This document shows positions 24,001 through 30,892 of a DNA stretch of 40,320 nt, in pieces. A model generated the notes under the pieces. The model saw nothing but the letters and a program-made list of their open reading frames with translations. It did not search any database and had not been told where the DNA came from. A program made the position numbers and the translations under genes. The DNA lies in the IMG/VR virus record IMGVR_UViG_3300049203_000094, positions 1 to 40,320 of that record; one strand, written 5' to 3'. The DNA comes from a virus. The stretch's first letter is position 1. Every line of letters begins with the position of its first letter.

Positions 24001-24072
24001 ATGAGTGAACACAGCATCGAGATGATCTGTATTTCCATCATCGTCATCAGCATGATTTGGAGCGCCAAATGA
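24001..24072 (+). CDS. 23-residue membrane-like leader peptide
   Basis: A short frame whose product is MSEHSIEMICISIIVISMIW plus three residues: one hydrophobic segment and little else. Its TGA overlaps the ATG of the next plus-strand gene (ATGA), and both products begin MSEH. It could be a coupled leader or a tiny membrane peptide. The upstream ribosome site is weak. Confidence 0.35.
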   Translation: MSEHSIEMICISIIVISMIWSAK

Positions 24073-24275
24073 GTGAACACAAGCCGATGAAAGATAAGTT
24101 TGAAAATGTCCTCGGAGAGCGACACACCATTGTCATCACCCGAGAACTCAAAGCCAAGATCATGCGTCTCTCGCGCATCCACAAAAAGGACGTGAACGAG
24201 CGCATCCGTGAGCGCATCGAGGAAGAAGTGAACGCTGAGCTTCAGCTCTTGGAGCCCGAATCAGCCGCAAGCTGA
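24069..24275 (+). CDS. Ribbon-helix-helix-like small DNA-binding protein
   Basis: A 68-residue protein on the plus strand within the leftward late region; GGAG sits seven bases before the ATG. After a short leader, RHTIVITRELKAKIMRLSRI and HKKDVNERIRERIEEEVN give the strand-helix-helix pattern of Arc/MetJ-type repressors. It converges on the metallopeptidase gene with a 34-base overlap. A regulator transcribed against the late operon could act on the nearby divergent region at 23902-24000. The family assignment is by pattern only. Confidence 0.6.
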   Translation: MSEHKPMKDKFENVLGERHTIVITRELKAKIMRLSRIHKKDVNERIRERIEEEVNAELQLLEPESAAS

Positions 24276-24598
24276 TTCAGAATGGCGATCATTTGAAACA
24301 CGAAGCTGACAGTGGTTTGGCAGTCCATCTCACGCGCCTGCTCGTCGAGGATTTCAAAGAGTCCTGTGCGAGATTGGTGGCCATGTCTCGCCTCATGAAT
24401 CAACGTTTCGTAGAGATTGAAGCCTTCAAGGTCATCGTCCACAATGATGAGTCGCTTACCGTAGTAACACCGGCCATCACAGCCCGTCTCCTCGGCGTAG
24501 CCGACCCTGAACTTCACCCGAAACTCAATGTCCCCTAGCGTGAACTTGATCGGAGGCTTCGGCTTGCGCTTCGTTGACGGTCGTCCGCGCTTGCTCAT
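24242..24598 (-). CDS. Small HExxH zinc metallopeptidase-like protein
   Basis: A 118-residue protein with the zinc-binding motif His68-Glu-Ala-Arg-His72 in YETLIHEARHGHQ, and an acidic helix after it (LDEQAREMDCQ) that could supply the third ligand. The N-terminus is basic (MSKRGRPSTKRKPKPP). The layout resembles small phage and plasmid metallopeptidases of the minimal-gluzincin kind. The ATG overlaps the stop of the phosphoesterase gene (ATGA). Being co-transcribed with head genes it might process a virion or host protein; no substrate can be named. Confidence 0.65.
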   Translation of the reverse strand: MSKRGRPSTKRKPKPPIKFTLGDIEFRVKFRVGYAEETGCDGRCYYGKRLIIVDDDLEGFNLYETLIHEARHGHQSRTGLFEILDEQAREMDCQTTVSFVFQMIAILNQLAADSGSKS

Positions 24599-25302
24599 GG
24601 CATCTCTCCATTCCATCTGCCTTGTTTATTGAGCGGCATCGGAATCAGCCGCGGGAATGAGTCGATGATCATGAGCACGCCGACGATTCCCTTTTCCAGC
24701 GTGTTGCGACCGTAGGCCATCGCCAGAGACTTGTGATCCACGAGGCAGCCCGCGTGCGCGTCGAAGTAGAGGCCGGTGGGATTCGCCCAATAGGTCACGT
24801 GAAAGCGAGAATGAAAGTGTCCTTGGATCGCCGACATGGATTGACGCTGAGAGAGTTTGCCCTGCCCGGAGGATTTGCCGTGGTGGAAATAGACTTGGCT
24901 GCCATTCGGAAGACGAAGCGTAAAATCAAAATGCCAGTTCCACCCTTTCGGGGCGTTGATCTGTTGGCGATATGGAACGATGAGGTGACGAGGGATGCCC
25001 GCGGTCTTCGCCTTGCGATAGACAAGACTGCCATGATTCGATTCCAGCACATCGACCTTGGGGAAGAGCTTGAACACCTCGCGGAGGAAGCGGATCGCGC
25101 AGGAAAGCTCATCCGAGGCGCTCGGAAGATCCGGGTCACTCTCATGGTAGGAAAGCGCGTGATGATCGACTTCGTCTCCGAGACAGACGACTGCATCGGG
25201 CCGGTACTGTAGCTTCACGCACTTCAGAAACCGGAGCGCGTCCGGGTGCTGGTAGGGAGCGTGCATGTCAGGAATCACGAGGACTCGTTGATTCTTCGCC
25301 AC
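24595..25302 (-). CDS. Calcineurin-like metallophosphoesterase
   Basis: A 235-residue enzyme of the metallophosphoesterase superfamily, with all main metal-binding blocks visible. These are IPDMHAP (D-x-H), CLGDEVDHH (GDxxDH), ESNHGS (N-H), FHHGK (His) and QGHFHSRF (G-H-x-H). Members include nucleases and phosphodiesterases; phage versions often sit near replication or packaging genes. The GTG start at 25302 lacks a clear ribosome site, so the start is uncertain. Upstream are paired GTAAAC boxes and the RNA-like region. Substrate unknown. Confidence 0.8.
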   Translation of the reverse strand: MAKNQRVLVIPDMHAPYQHPDALRFLKCVKLQYRPDAVVCLGDEVDHHALSYHESDPDLPSASDELSCAIRFLREVFKLFPKVDVLESNHGSLVYRKAKTAGIPRHLIVPYRQQINAPKGWNWHFDFTLRLPNGSQVYFHHGKSSGQGKLSQRQSMSAIQGHFHSRFHVTYWANPTGLYFDAHAGCLVDHKSLAMAYGRNTLEKGIVGVLMIIDSFPRLIPMPLNKQGRWNGEMP

Positions 25303-25338
25303 ACAGAAAGCGTGTGCGACTTTCTGAAGCGCCGCTAC

Positions 25339-25355
25339 GTTTACTTAATGTTTAC
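25339..25355 (-). promoter_or_regulatory. Paired GTAAAC boxes, 11-base spacing
   Basis: Two GTTTAC hexamers start at 25339 and 25350, exactly 11 bases (one helical turn) apart, as at 3412-3428. They lie 37 bases upstream of the phosphoesterase start and next to the structured region. Confidence 0.3.
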
Positions 25356-25360
25356 TTAGG

Positions 25361-25631
25361 AGAGGCGGGCCAGTCGCTACTCTGGCATCAGGCCTCGCAG
25401 CCTGAACCCGGGCGGCTTTCCTTTCATATGACCGCCGAACCCTGCTTAATGAGGTTGTCCCTTGTCGGTGCGTGTCTCCAGTGGCAGCGGCTGACCTAGT
25501 TTCTACTAGCTCCCGTTCACACCACAGCTTCCCACGCCGCCGCCTCAAGGAATCGCTCTCTACACCAAAGGCACAGGGCCTCCGGTTTCTCTTACCCGAG
25601 GACAGAGGTAAGTCCGTCCCGAGAGCGATTC
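25361..25631 (-). ncRNA. Candidate structured RNA, no recognised family
   Basis: There is no credible reading frame in 25303-25629. Instead there are many perfect stems. GAATCGCTCTC at 25550-25560 pairs with GAGAGCGATTC at 25621-25631 over 11 bases. Inside that stem are CTTACC/GGTAAG (25591-25596 with 25607-25612) and a two-part hairpin ACC-GGC/GCC-GGT (25564-25586), making a three-way junction. Further hairpins lie to the left: GCCAG/CTGGC (25369-25386), CAGGC/GCCTG (25389-25404), GGCGG/CCGCC (25411-25436), and CTAGT/ACTAG with a 4-base loop (25496-25509). The strand is uncertain; minus is given because neighbours are read that way. It is not a tRNA, tmRNA or riboswitch class that I recognise. 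Confidence 0.5.
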
Positions 25632-25848
25632 ATTCAAACGACGAACCAGGGCACGGCTCGTCCACGTACTTTCGAAACCAAAACTCCGTTCTCTCTTGCT
25701 CGTATTCGCACGAGCATGGGGGCTGTGGCTGCTCCAGCGGGCCGCCGCACGACACGAGCGCCCCGAGGAAGAACGAGCCAAAGACCACGCCAATGAAGAA
25801 CGGTGCGGCCTCGCTCAACCCCAGCCCCACAACATCACGCGGGCGCAC
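25630..25848 (-). CDS. Small lipoprotein, unknown
   Basis: A 72-residue lipoprotein: a hydrophobic segment (APFFIGVVFGSFFLGA) ending in the lipobox LVSC (Cys34), then GGPLEQPQPPCSCEYEQ, rich in Pro and Cys. The leader is longer than usual, so a later start may be used. Its start lies 34 bases inside the gene for a short membrane peptide in another frame. Its stop lies in the first stem of the structured region. The overlap with a membrane peptide resembles a spanin pair, separate from the one at 2649-3165. Confidence 0.5.
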   Translation of the reverse strand: MRPRDVVGLGLSEAAPFFIGVVFGSFFLGALVSCGGPLEQPQPPCSCEYEQERTEFWFRKYVDEPCPGSSFE

Positions 25849-25928
25849 AGCGCGACGAAGAGAAGAGGAATGATGTGCCAGTGAGTCATAACCACGTGAT
25901 GCCCGAACACCGTAAACTCTACGATCAT
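25815..25928 (-). CDS. 37-residue membrane peptide
   Basis: A short frame beginning MIVEFTVFGHHVVMTHWHII, with one likely membrane helix (WHIIPLLFVALCARVMLWGW). It starts one base after the stop of the 84-residue membrane protein and overlaps the lipoprotein gene. Its Trp/His-rich composition is unusual. Function unknown; reality is supported only by spacing. Confidence 0.4.
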   Translation of the reverse strand: MIVEFTVFGHHVVMTHWHIIPLLFVALCARVMLWGWG

Positions 25929-25929
25929 A

Positions 25930-26184
25930 TTACCCCCAAGCAACCATTGCGAACGTGACAGCCGATCCGAACATGATGCCGCCGACTGCCGCGAGGAAAA
26001 CAAGATTCATGTAGTAGTCCGCGTCCGCTTTGCGCTGAGCCTCTTGCTGATAGAGCTTTCCCCGCTCCTCGGCCACTGCGATCACAGAAAGTCGATCTCG
26101 CTCAGCCTCTTTCCGACATACACTCCCACCGCGAACACGAGCACGAGATACACGCCTTGCATTCTTCTTGGCCTTTCGTTTCAT
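25930..26184 (-). CDS. Small C-terminally anchored membrane protein
   Basis: An 84-residue protein: a very basic N-terminus (MKRKAKKNARRVSRARVRGG), a short helix, and a C-terminal membrane segment (LVFLAAVGGIMFGSAVTFAM). The ATG overlaps the upstream stop (ATGA). The basic cytoplasmic part could bind DNA or RNA at the membrane. No family recognised. Confidence 0.5.
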   Translation of the reverse strand: MKRKAKKNARRVSRARVRGGSVCRKEAERDRLSVIAVAEERGKLYQQEAQRKADADYYMNLVFLAAVGGIMFGSAVTFAMVAWG

Positions 26185-26420
26185 GTGATGGTCGCTTTCT
26201 GGTCTTCACCCATGTAGAGGTCACCGTCCGCTTCGAGAACGTACTGAGGTGCGCCGCCTTCGCGGATCAATGTCTTGGATGGAACCTGAATGAACACTTC
26301 GCTGCAGAAGATGTGCGCCCCATCGACTTCGAGTCTCCAGGGCAGCTCAGGGTTTTCTTTCGAGTGAGACAGGATGATCGTCATGAATTGATCGCATGAC
26401 GAGATCCTTGAGTCCGTCAA
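26181..26420 (-). CDS. Small acidic protein, unknown; start uncertain
   Basis: A protein of 67 or 79 residues. A TTG at 26420 overlaps the upstream stop (TTGA) and gives 79 residues; the first ATG, at 26384, gives 67. The sequence (MTIILSHSKENPELPWRLEV, then SKTLIREGGAPQYVLEADGD) suggests a small alpha/beta fold. It is tightly packed with its neighbours. Confidence 0.5.
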   Translation of the reverse strand: MTDSRISSCDQFMTIILSHSKENPELPWRLEVDGAHIFCSEVFIQVPSKTLIREGGAPQYVLEADGDLYMGEDQKATIT

Positions 26421-26860
26421 CGCTTTTGCGGGAGCGGCATCGCGGGCGCTTCTTCGCGCTCCATAATCTCTTGGATCATCTTCCGCTTCATGGCTTCGAT
26501 CTGATCAAGGTTCCTCTGTTGAGCGTTGATCTTCTCAAGAAGAAGCTCTCTCTCTTGTTCTGGCGAGATGCTTTGTATTTCGTGCGGCTTGCCTCGCTGG
26601 TCCGGGATCGTGACCGATGGCGCGATGGCGCGACCGTCCACATCGATGATGACCCTCGGCTTAACCGCTTGCGGGTTGTTCATCATCATCTTGCGCTTCG
26701 CCGCCATGATCTCGGCCATCTCTTTCGGATTAGGCGTGGGAGCGGGCGTAGGAGACGGAGCTTCGGGACGCGCTTCGAACTTCACCTTCTTTTTGCCAGA
26801 GCTTTTCATCCACGCTTTGTATTCTGCGCTGTTGGGATCGAATCCGTCCGCCTTGCTCAT
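26417..26860 (-). CDS. Charged helical protein, unknown
   Basis: A 147-residue protein beginning MSKADGFDPNSAEYKAWMKS, then a Pro-rich linker (PEAPSPTPAPTPNPKE), a short beta element (KPRVIIDVDGRAIAPSVTI) and a Gln/Glu/Lys coiled coil at the C-terminus. ATGA overlap with the gene before. Being next to the large terminase gene, it may be an accessory virion or packaging protein. No family recognised. Confidence 0.55.
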   Translation of the reverse strand: MSKADGFDPNSAEYKAWMKSSGKKKVKFEARPEAPSPTPAPTPNPKEMAEIMAAKRKMMMNNPQAVKPRVIIDVDGRAIAPSVTIPDQRGKPHEIQSISPEQERELLLEKINAQQRNLDQIEAMKRKMIQEIMEREEAPAMPLPQKR

Positions 26861-27069
26861 GTCATCTCCTCTTCAAACGCTGCCGGAACACGCTGCTCAA
26901 ACTCCACGAACACGCGCTTCACCTTCATGATCCCACCATCGGGATGCTTCACATATAGCACATGCTCTGGAAGCTCGCGGGCCTTCATGCGCTGTGCGGG
27001 TGTCGGCGACACCGCGAAGAGTGCGCCGATCTGTTCGGTGGGGATTGCGAATAGCTCTAGCTCGTCCAT
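26857..27069 (-). CDS. Small protein after large terminase
   Basis: A 70-residue protein starting MDELELFAIPTEQIGALFAV one base after the terminase stop. The C-terminal half (EHVLYVKHPDGGIMKVKRVF) looks like a small beta fold. Function unknown. Confidence 0.5.
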   Translation of the reverse strand: MDELELFAIPTEQIGALFAVSPTPAQRMKARELPEHVLYVKHPDGGIMKVKRVFVEFEQRVPAAFEEEMT

Positions 27070-27070
27070 G

Positions 27071-28480
27071 TCATCCAGCTCCGAGGAACTCGTCTGATGT
27101 GATGCCTTCGAGTTCGGGGAAGTCATCTTCGGGCCTCGCTCCGCGGAAGTTTTCAAGCAAGTGCTCAGGCACGGGCTCTGATTCATTCTCCAACACGTAG
27201 TGGGCTGCCGCAAATAGATACCGGGTGTCATCAATCAGGTGATCGTTTCCTTTTGGTATCTTTCCGCTGTCATCTTTTATGTAATTCGACATTTCCCAAA
27301 GCCATTTTTGGCAGCGATCCGATGCGATGATCTTCCCGCGCAGGAGTGCGTCCTTGATGAGGGAAATGCCGGTCTCTTTCTTGTTCGCGTTCTTCTCTGT
27401 CGCTCGGTACGCGTAAGCATCGCCGAAGCGGTCATACATTTCCGTGATGAACCACTGTGCAGCTTCGTCCGCTACGAGATCCCACTCAGCCCGGCCTTGG
27501 CCAAGCTCTGCCAGCTTCTCTTGGATCACGCTTCCGATCAGACGCGTGGAGGTTTCCGATTGTCTAGTCTCGTAAATCTCATCGAGCAAGTACCAGACTT
27601 TCGTGTACGGATTGAGAGCCGCGAAGAGTGTGGCGTGGCAGGTGGTCGTGCCGGGATCGGTGATCGCATACCACTGGAGTTTCTTGAGATCCTTCCGCAT
27701 GGAAGCCATGACTTCCGCGTGAGGTGTGAGCTTGAACGAGTGGATCATCGGGAAGATCGAGTTCTTTCCTCCGCGGACCCGTCTCGCCATGTATTCCCGT
27801 TCCCACACGTCGCCATCACCGCGGGCGTAGAGTTCGGCTTTCTTCTTCGCAAGCCATGCGGGGCTGTTGTGCGGAGCCGAGCTGCTCGGGAAATTGAAGT
27901 AGCGTTTGTCTGGATCGCGCTGGAACTCGTCTTCCACTTGCGTGAAGTGGTTGTCCACCTCGGGCGGTGTTCCGAAGATCAAGAGATGCGCGTGCTGCAA
28001 GTTCGGGTTCATTGCATCGTAGAACTCAGGGCGGAAGTCTTTGAACTCATCGTAAATGAACAGCGACTTCGGCGGAGGTTTGACACCGCGGTACTGGTTC
28101 ACGTTGTCCGATCCGTCGCACTTAACAAAGCTTCCATTGTCGTAGGTGATCCGCATCTCGGTGTCGTTCGTGGACGACTGAAAGCCCGGTGCGAAGTCCT
28201 GCAATCGACGTGAGGCCCAGAGGATCTCCTTCGCTTGCTTCTGCTCGGGCGCGAAGTAATACGAGTGCGTGCCTGGGTAGAGAAGTGCCGAACGTGTCAG
28301 CGCGTAGATGATGAACTCAGTCTTGCCCCAATTTCGGCCACAGACCGCCATGATCTCCTTCGCTCTGTCGTCGAAGAGAGTGCGGCCTAGCTCGGCCTGC
28401 CCTGGGTGTGGCGTCCAGTCTTGGTGCAAAGCTTCGATGACCTCGGCGTAGCGAATGTCATCAGGCGTAGGCTCAGTCAT
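27071..28480 (-). CDS. terL: Terminase large subunit
   Basis: A 469-residue packaging motor. The ATPase domain shows Walker A at residues 48-54 (GRNWGKT), Walker B with Asp144-Glu145 (SLFIYDEFKDF) and the coupling motif FGTPPE around 169-174. The C-terminal RNase H-like nuclease domain shows AITDPGTTTCHATLF, LVADEAAQW and NDHLIDDTRY, whose aspartates can bind metal. It pumps genomic DNA into the prohead through the portal and cuts it. The gene starts 8 bases before the end of the preceding gene. All main motifs are present and the length is normal. Confidence 0.92.
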   Translation of the reverse strand: MTEPTPDDIRYAEVIEALHQDWTPHPGQAELGRTLFDDRAKEIMAVCGRNWGKTEFIIYALTRSALLYPGTHSYYFAPEQKQAKEILWASRRLQDFAPGFQSSTNDTEMRITYDNGSFVKCDGSDNVNQYRGVKPPPKSLFIYDEFKDFRPEFYDAMNPNLQHAHLLIFGTPPEVDNHFTQVEDEFQRDPDKRYFNFPSSSAPHNSPAWLAKKKAELYARGDGDVWEREYMARRVRGGKNSIFPMIHSFKLTPHAEVMASMRKDLKKLQWYAITDPGTTTCHATLFAALNPYTKVWYLLDEIYETRQSETSTRLIGSVIQEKLAELGQGRAEWDLVADEAAQWFITEMYDRFGDAYAYRATEKNANKKETGISLIKDALLRGKIIASDRCQKWLWEMSNYIKDDSGKIPKGNDHLIDDTRYLFAAAHYVLENESEPVPEHLLENFRGARPEDDFPELEGITSDEFLGAG

Positions 28481-29627
28481 CCCCGTCTTTCTTTGGCGGG
28501 TACTTGATTACATCGGCGGGCTTGTCGTTTCTTCCGGGGATCTTCGCGTTCTTGAAATACTGGTCCGCCGTTTGACCCGACTTGAGTTCGAAGAGGTCCA
28601 GGATCTCCGTCTTGGTGAGCGAGTCGGCATTGTCCACACCGCCGAAGTATTTGAGATAGCTCTTGAGTGATTGGTTCTGTTCGTCCGTGAACGCGTTGGC
28701 GCGGGCTTCTTGCTTCGCGAGGTGGGCGGTCTGCGCTTGCCCCCACTGTGACTGCCGCTGATGGCCGTAGTGGATCTCTGGCAGGTCGCTCTTCCCGTCT
28801 CCCACGATCTCGGCCACGCGCGACTGCGAGGGCTTGGTGTTCTCGGGGATCGGAAGCACGTCGGCTTTGGGTGGTGCTGGGGTGGGGTCAGCCATGCGTT
28901 TGTGGCGAATCAGAAACTTCTCCATCCCGCCACCATAGCTATTCATGTGCGCGACAATTTCCCCGGCGTGCATTGTGCGGTACTTGTCGAGGCCAGAGGC
29001 GTCGAGCATCCACTGACGGGCGTACTCAATGTCTTTCGGATCATGCGTCTTCGAAAGAATCTCCCAGAGTTCTTGCTGAGTCTGCCTCCAGAGCTGTTCG
29101 TCTCGCGCAGCTTTCGCTATTGGGAGCTTGTCTTCTGCCATGCCGATGATCTTGCCCAAGCGCCCTTGCGCCTGTGCGATCTTGTCCACGGGCTTCGGTC
29201 CTCCGCGGTCAGCGATCTCTTTGGCTAGGTTGATGATCTCGGCTTTGGGCTTTGGGCCTTTGACCGTGGCACCGATTCCACCGATGGCAGGGAATGGCTC
29301 AGCGAGGCTTCCGACTGTCGAGAGGATGGCTCCGAGGTAGGGGTTCTCCACTCCTGCTTTGCTGAACACATCGACCCAATCCGGTGCTGTACCCGGATCG
29401 ACAACGGCCCCTCCAAGGCTTCCTGGAGGTTTGCTACTAGGTCCGTCGTGGAGAATGGTTCGGAGAGGTGCGCCCGAAACGGAGTCAATCAGGCTGCTCC
29501 ATGTCTTCTTCGTCCCGCTCGGAAACGTCTGTGTCTCCGTCTTGATCGGCCACTGGCTCCCCGCGCTCTCCACTATCCGCTTCAGTCGCTCCGCTCGCGT
29601 CTCCGGGTCTACCATTGGCTTCTGCAT
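28473..29627 (-). CDS. Unidentified protein between the terminase genes
   Basis: A 384-residue protein, no family recognised. It begins MQKPMVDPETRAERLKRIVE at ATG 29627, which lies 143 bases inside the small terminase gene in another frame; ATG 29615 is an alternative. After a linker comes a hydrophobic Gly-rich stretch (PYLGAILSTVGSLAEPFPAI), then helical regions with paired Trp residues and a final EILDLFELKSGQTADQYFKN. Its last 8 bases overlap the large terminase start. It could be a virion-internal or packaging accessory protein. The long double-coding overlap is unusual. Confidence 0.6.
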   Translation of the reverse strand: MQKPMVDPETRAERLKRIVESAGSQWPIKTETQTFPSGTKKTWSSLIDSVSGAPLRTILHDGPSSKPPGSLGGAVVDPGTAPDWVDVFSKAGVENPYLGAILSTVGSLAEPFPAIGGIGATVKGPKPKAEIINLAKEIADRGGPKPVDKIAQAQGRLGKIIGMAEDKLPIAKAARDEQLWRQTQQELWEILSKTHDPKDIEYARQWMLDASGLDKYRTMHAGEIVAHMNSYGGGMEKFLIRHKRMADPTPAPPKADVLPIPENTKPSQSRVAEIVGDGKSDLPEIHYGHQRQSQWGQAQTAHLAKQEARANAFTDEQNQSLKSYLKYFGGVDNADSLTKTEILDLFELKSGQTADQYFKNAKIPGRNDKPADVIKYPPKKDGDD

Positions 29628-29955
29628 CGTCTTGCTGTCTCCGCATGGGGTCCATCTTTGCGATCTGGCGTATGCGATCCATGTCCACGCCCTTCGCGTC
29701 CGTGATCTCTGAGTCAATGTTGCCAGAGTGCTCGACCGCTTTCAGCTTTGGTGCCGCGTACTGGAGCAATTCTTTTGCGGCCATGAAGCGGGCCATGTTC
29801 GCCTCTTCTTGTCCGGTGGCGACTCGTGCCAGATAGCGGATCGGGTCGCAATTCTCCTCTTCGAGGACTGCGAGCACTTCGAGGGTGCGCTTGTTGGGCG
29901 TCCCTTTCTTGCGACCAGCTCCTGGCGGTCTCTTCATGCCTTTGACAAAAGTCAT
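29485..29955 (-). CDS. terS: Terminase small subunit-like protein
   Basis: A 156-residue protein with AGGA before the ATG. The N-terminus is a basic DNA-recognition-like segment (KRPPGAGRKKGTPNKRTLEV), typical of small phage proteins placed before the large terminase. A helical middle (ARFMAAKELLQYAAPKLKAV) fits an oligomerising core. The last 50 residues are acidic and low in complexity and overlap the next gene in another frame. It would recognise the packaging site. Assignment is from the GRKKGTPNK segment and gene order. Confidence 0.7.
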   Translation of the reverse strand: MTFVKGMKRPPGAGRKKGTPNKRTLEVLAVLEEENCDPIRYLARVATGQEEANMARFMAAKELLQYAAPKLKAVEHSGNIDSEITDAKGVDMDRIRQIAKMDPMRRQQDDAEANGRPGDASGATEADSGERGEPVADQDGDTDVSERDEEDMEQPD

Positions 29956-29979
29956 TTACGCTTTCCTGTCATTCCGCTT

Positions 29980-30384
29980 TTACTTTAACGGCTCTTCTGC
30001 GGCCTTGCGCCGTTTACTTTTCTTTCCACTCGTCTTGGCTTGTTCTGCGCTGTCATGCTCATCAAGCACCTCTCTGAGCCCTTGCATGAGGCTCGACGCT
30101 TCGGCTTGCATGGCGAGGCACTCTGCCGACTTCGTCGAGTCAGGCCACACCATCGCCGCCTGCATCTGCTCATCGAGCATGGCGGCCATCTCGATCAAGT
30201 TCTTCGGGTTCATGTCTCCGAAGGTGGAGTCGATCAGCTCGCGGAGTTTCTTCTCGGCCATTTCCATGATCCAGCCGCGGATGGTTTCCGTGTGAGGCTC
30301 AAGGCCGAACTGGTCTTTGGCGTTCTTGCGGAAGCTTTCGAGGATGGGGGCCAGCTCTTCACGCGGCTTCGGTTCGTAGAACAT
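29980..30384 (-). CDS. Helical protein upstream of small terminase
   Basis: A 134-residue, mostly helical protein (RGWIMEMAEKKLRELIDSTF, DMNPKNLIEMAAMLDEQMQA), ending in a basic tail (TSGKKSKRRKAAEEPLK). It overlaps the end of the resolvase gene by 26 bases. It may be a regulator or packaging accessory; nothing diagnostic is seen. Confidence 0.55.
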   Translation of the reverse strand: MFYEPKPREELAPILESFRKNAKDQFGLEPHTETIRGWIMEMAEKKLRELIDSTFGDMNPKNLIEMAAMLDEQMQAAMVWPDSTKSAECLAMQAEASSLMQGLREVLDEHDSAEQAKTSGKKSKRRKAAEEPLK

Positions 30385-30787
30385 TGGGCGTCTCCTTTGG
30401 TTCGATCTTGTAAATGCGAATGATGGTCTTGGGTTCGAGTCCGAAGAGTTTTTCGGCTACGACCTTTTGGATCTGCTTGTCGTTCATGATGACGTGCGCG
30501 GCCTGGAGGCAGTCTTGCGGGCCTTCGATGCAGTTGGATGTGTCGGGTTCGTGTTGGTGGTTTGCGAAATGGAATTCGAAGTGGACTTCCACTGGCATTT
30601 CAATTGGCTTGCGTGGGTGCCAGGCTTTTTTGAGTGCCCAGATCGCTTTGTTTTCCCAGGCGCAGTATTGCTCGGAGGATTTGACGACCATCCGTCCACC
30701 TCCCCACCGCTTCGATGAGAAGATGCGTTTGCCGTTCTTCTTGATTCGGACCCGCTCCGGTATTTCGAACTCAGCTAGAAGAGTCAT
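30359..30787 (-). CDS. rusA: RusA-type Holliday junction resolvase
   Basis: A 142-residue endonuclease that would resolve branched DNA before packaging. The first ATG with a fair ribosome site is 30787. The conserved region is visible: EPDTSNCIEGPQDCLQAA followed by VIMNDKQIQKVVAEKLFG, the pattern of acidic residues and NDKQI used by RusA to bind metal at the junction. Basic residues occur upstream (RIKKNGKRIFSSKRWGGGR). It is next to packaging genes, a common place. Identification is firm by motif order. Confidence 0.82.
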   Translation of the reverse strand: MTLLAEFEIPERVRIKKNGKRIFSSKRWGGGRMVVKSSEQYCAWENKAIWALKKAWHPRKPIEMPVEVHFEFHFANHQHEPDTSNCIEGPQDCLQAAHVIMNDKQIQKVVAEKLFGLEPKTIIRIYKIEPKETPNVLRTEAA

Positions 30788-30844
30788 CGTTGCCCTTGCA
30801 AAGGTGAAGAAGTTGGTATGACCTACTTCCAGCGATGACATTCG

Positions 30845-30892
30845 GGGCTCAGGGGTTTCCTTGGCGGGTTTCCCTTGAGCCCTTTTTATTTT
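30845..30892 (+). terminator. Rho-independent terminator facing rightward
   Basis: On the plus strand GGGCTCAGGGG (30845-30855) pairs with CCCTTGAGCCC (30872-30882), 11 pairs with one G-U, and TTTTTATTTT follows directly. On the minus strand one pair is lost and no T-run follows. It would stop rightward, antisense transcription within the leftward operon. Confidence 0.65.

Noticed and set aside
23922-24182. An 86-residue minus-strand frame over the plus-strand island
   Set aside because: It overlaps the better-supported plus-strand gene, has no ribosome site and ends in a Lys run produced by a T-tract.
25472-25873. A 133-residue plus-strand frame across the structured region
   Set aside because: Ser/Arg/Pro-rich low-information translation, no ribosome site, and it runs antisense to the lipoprotein gene.
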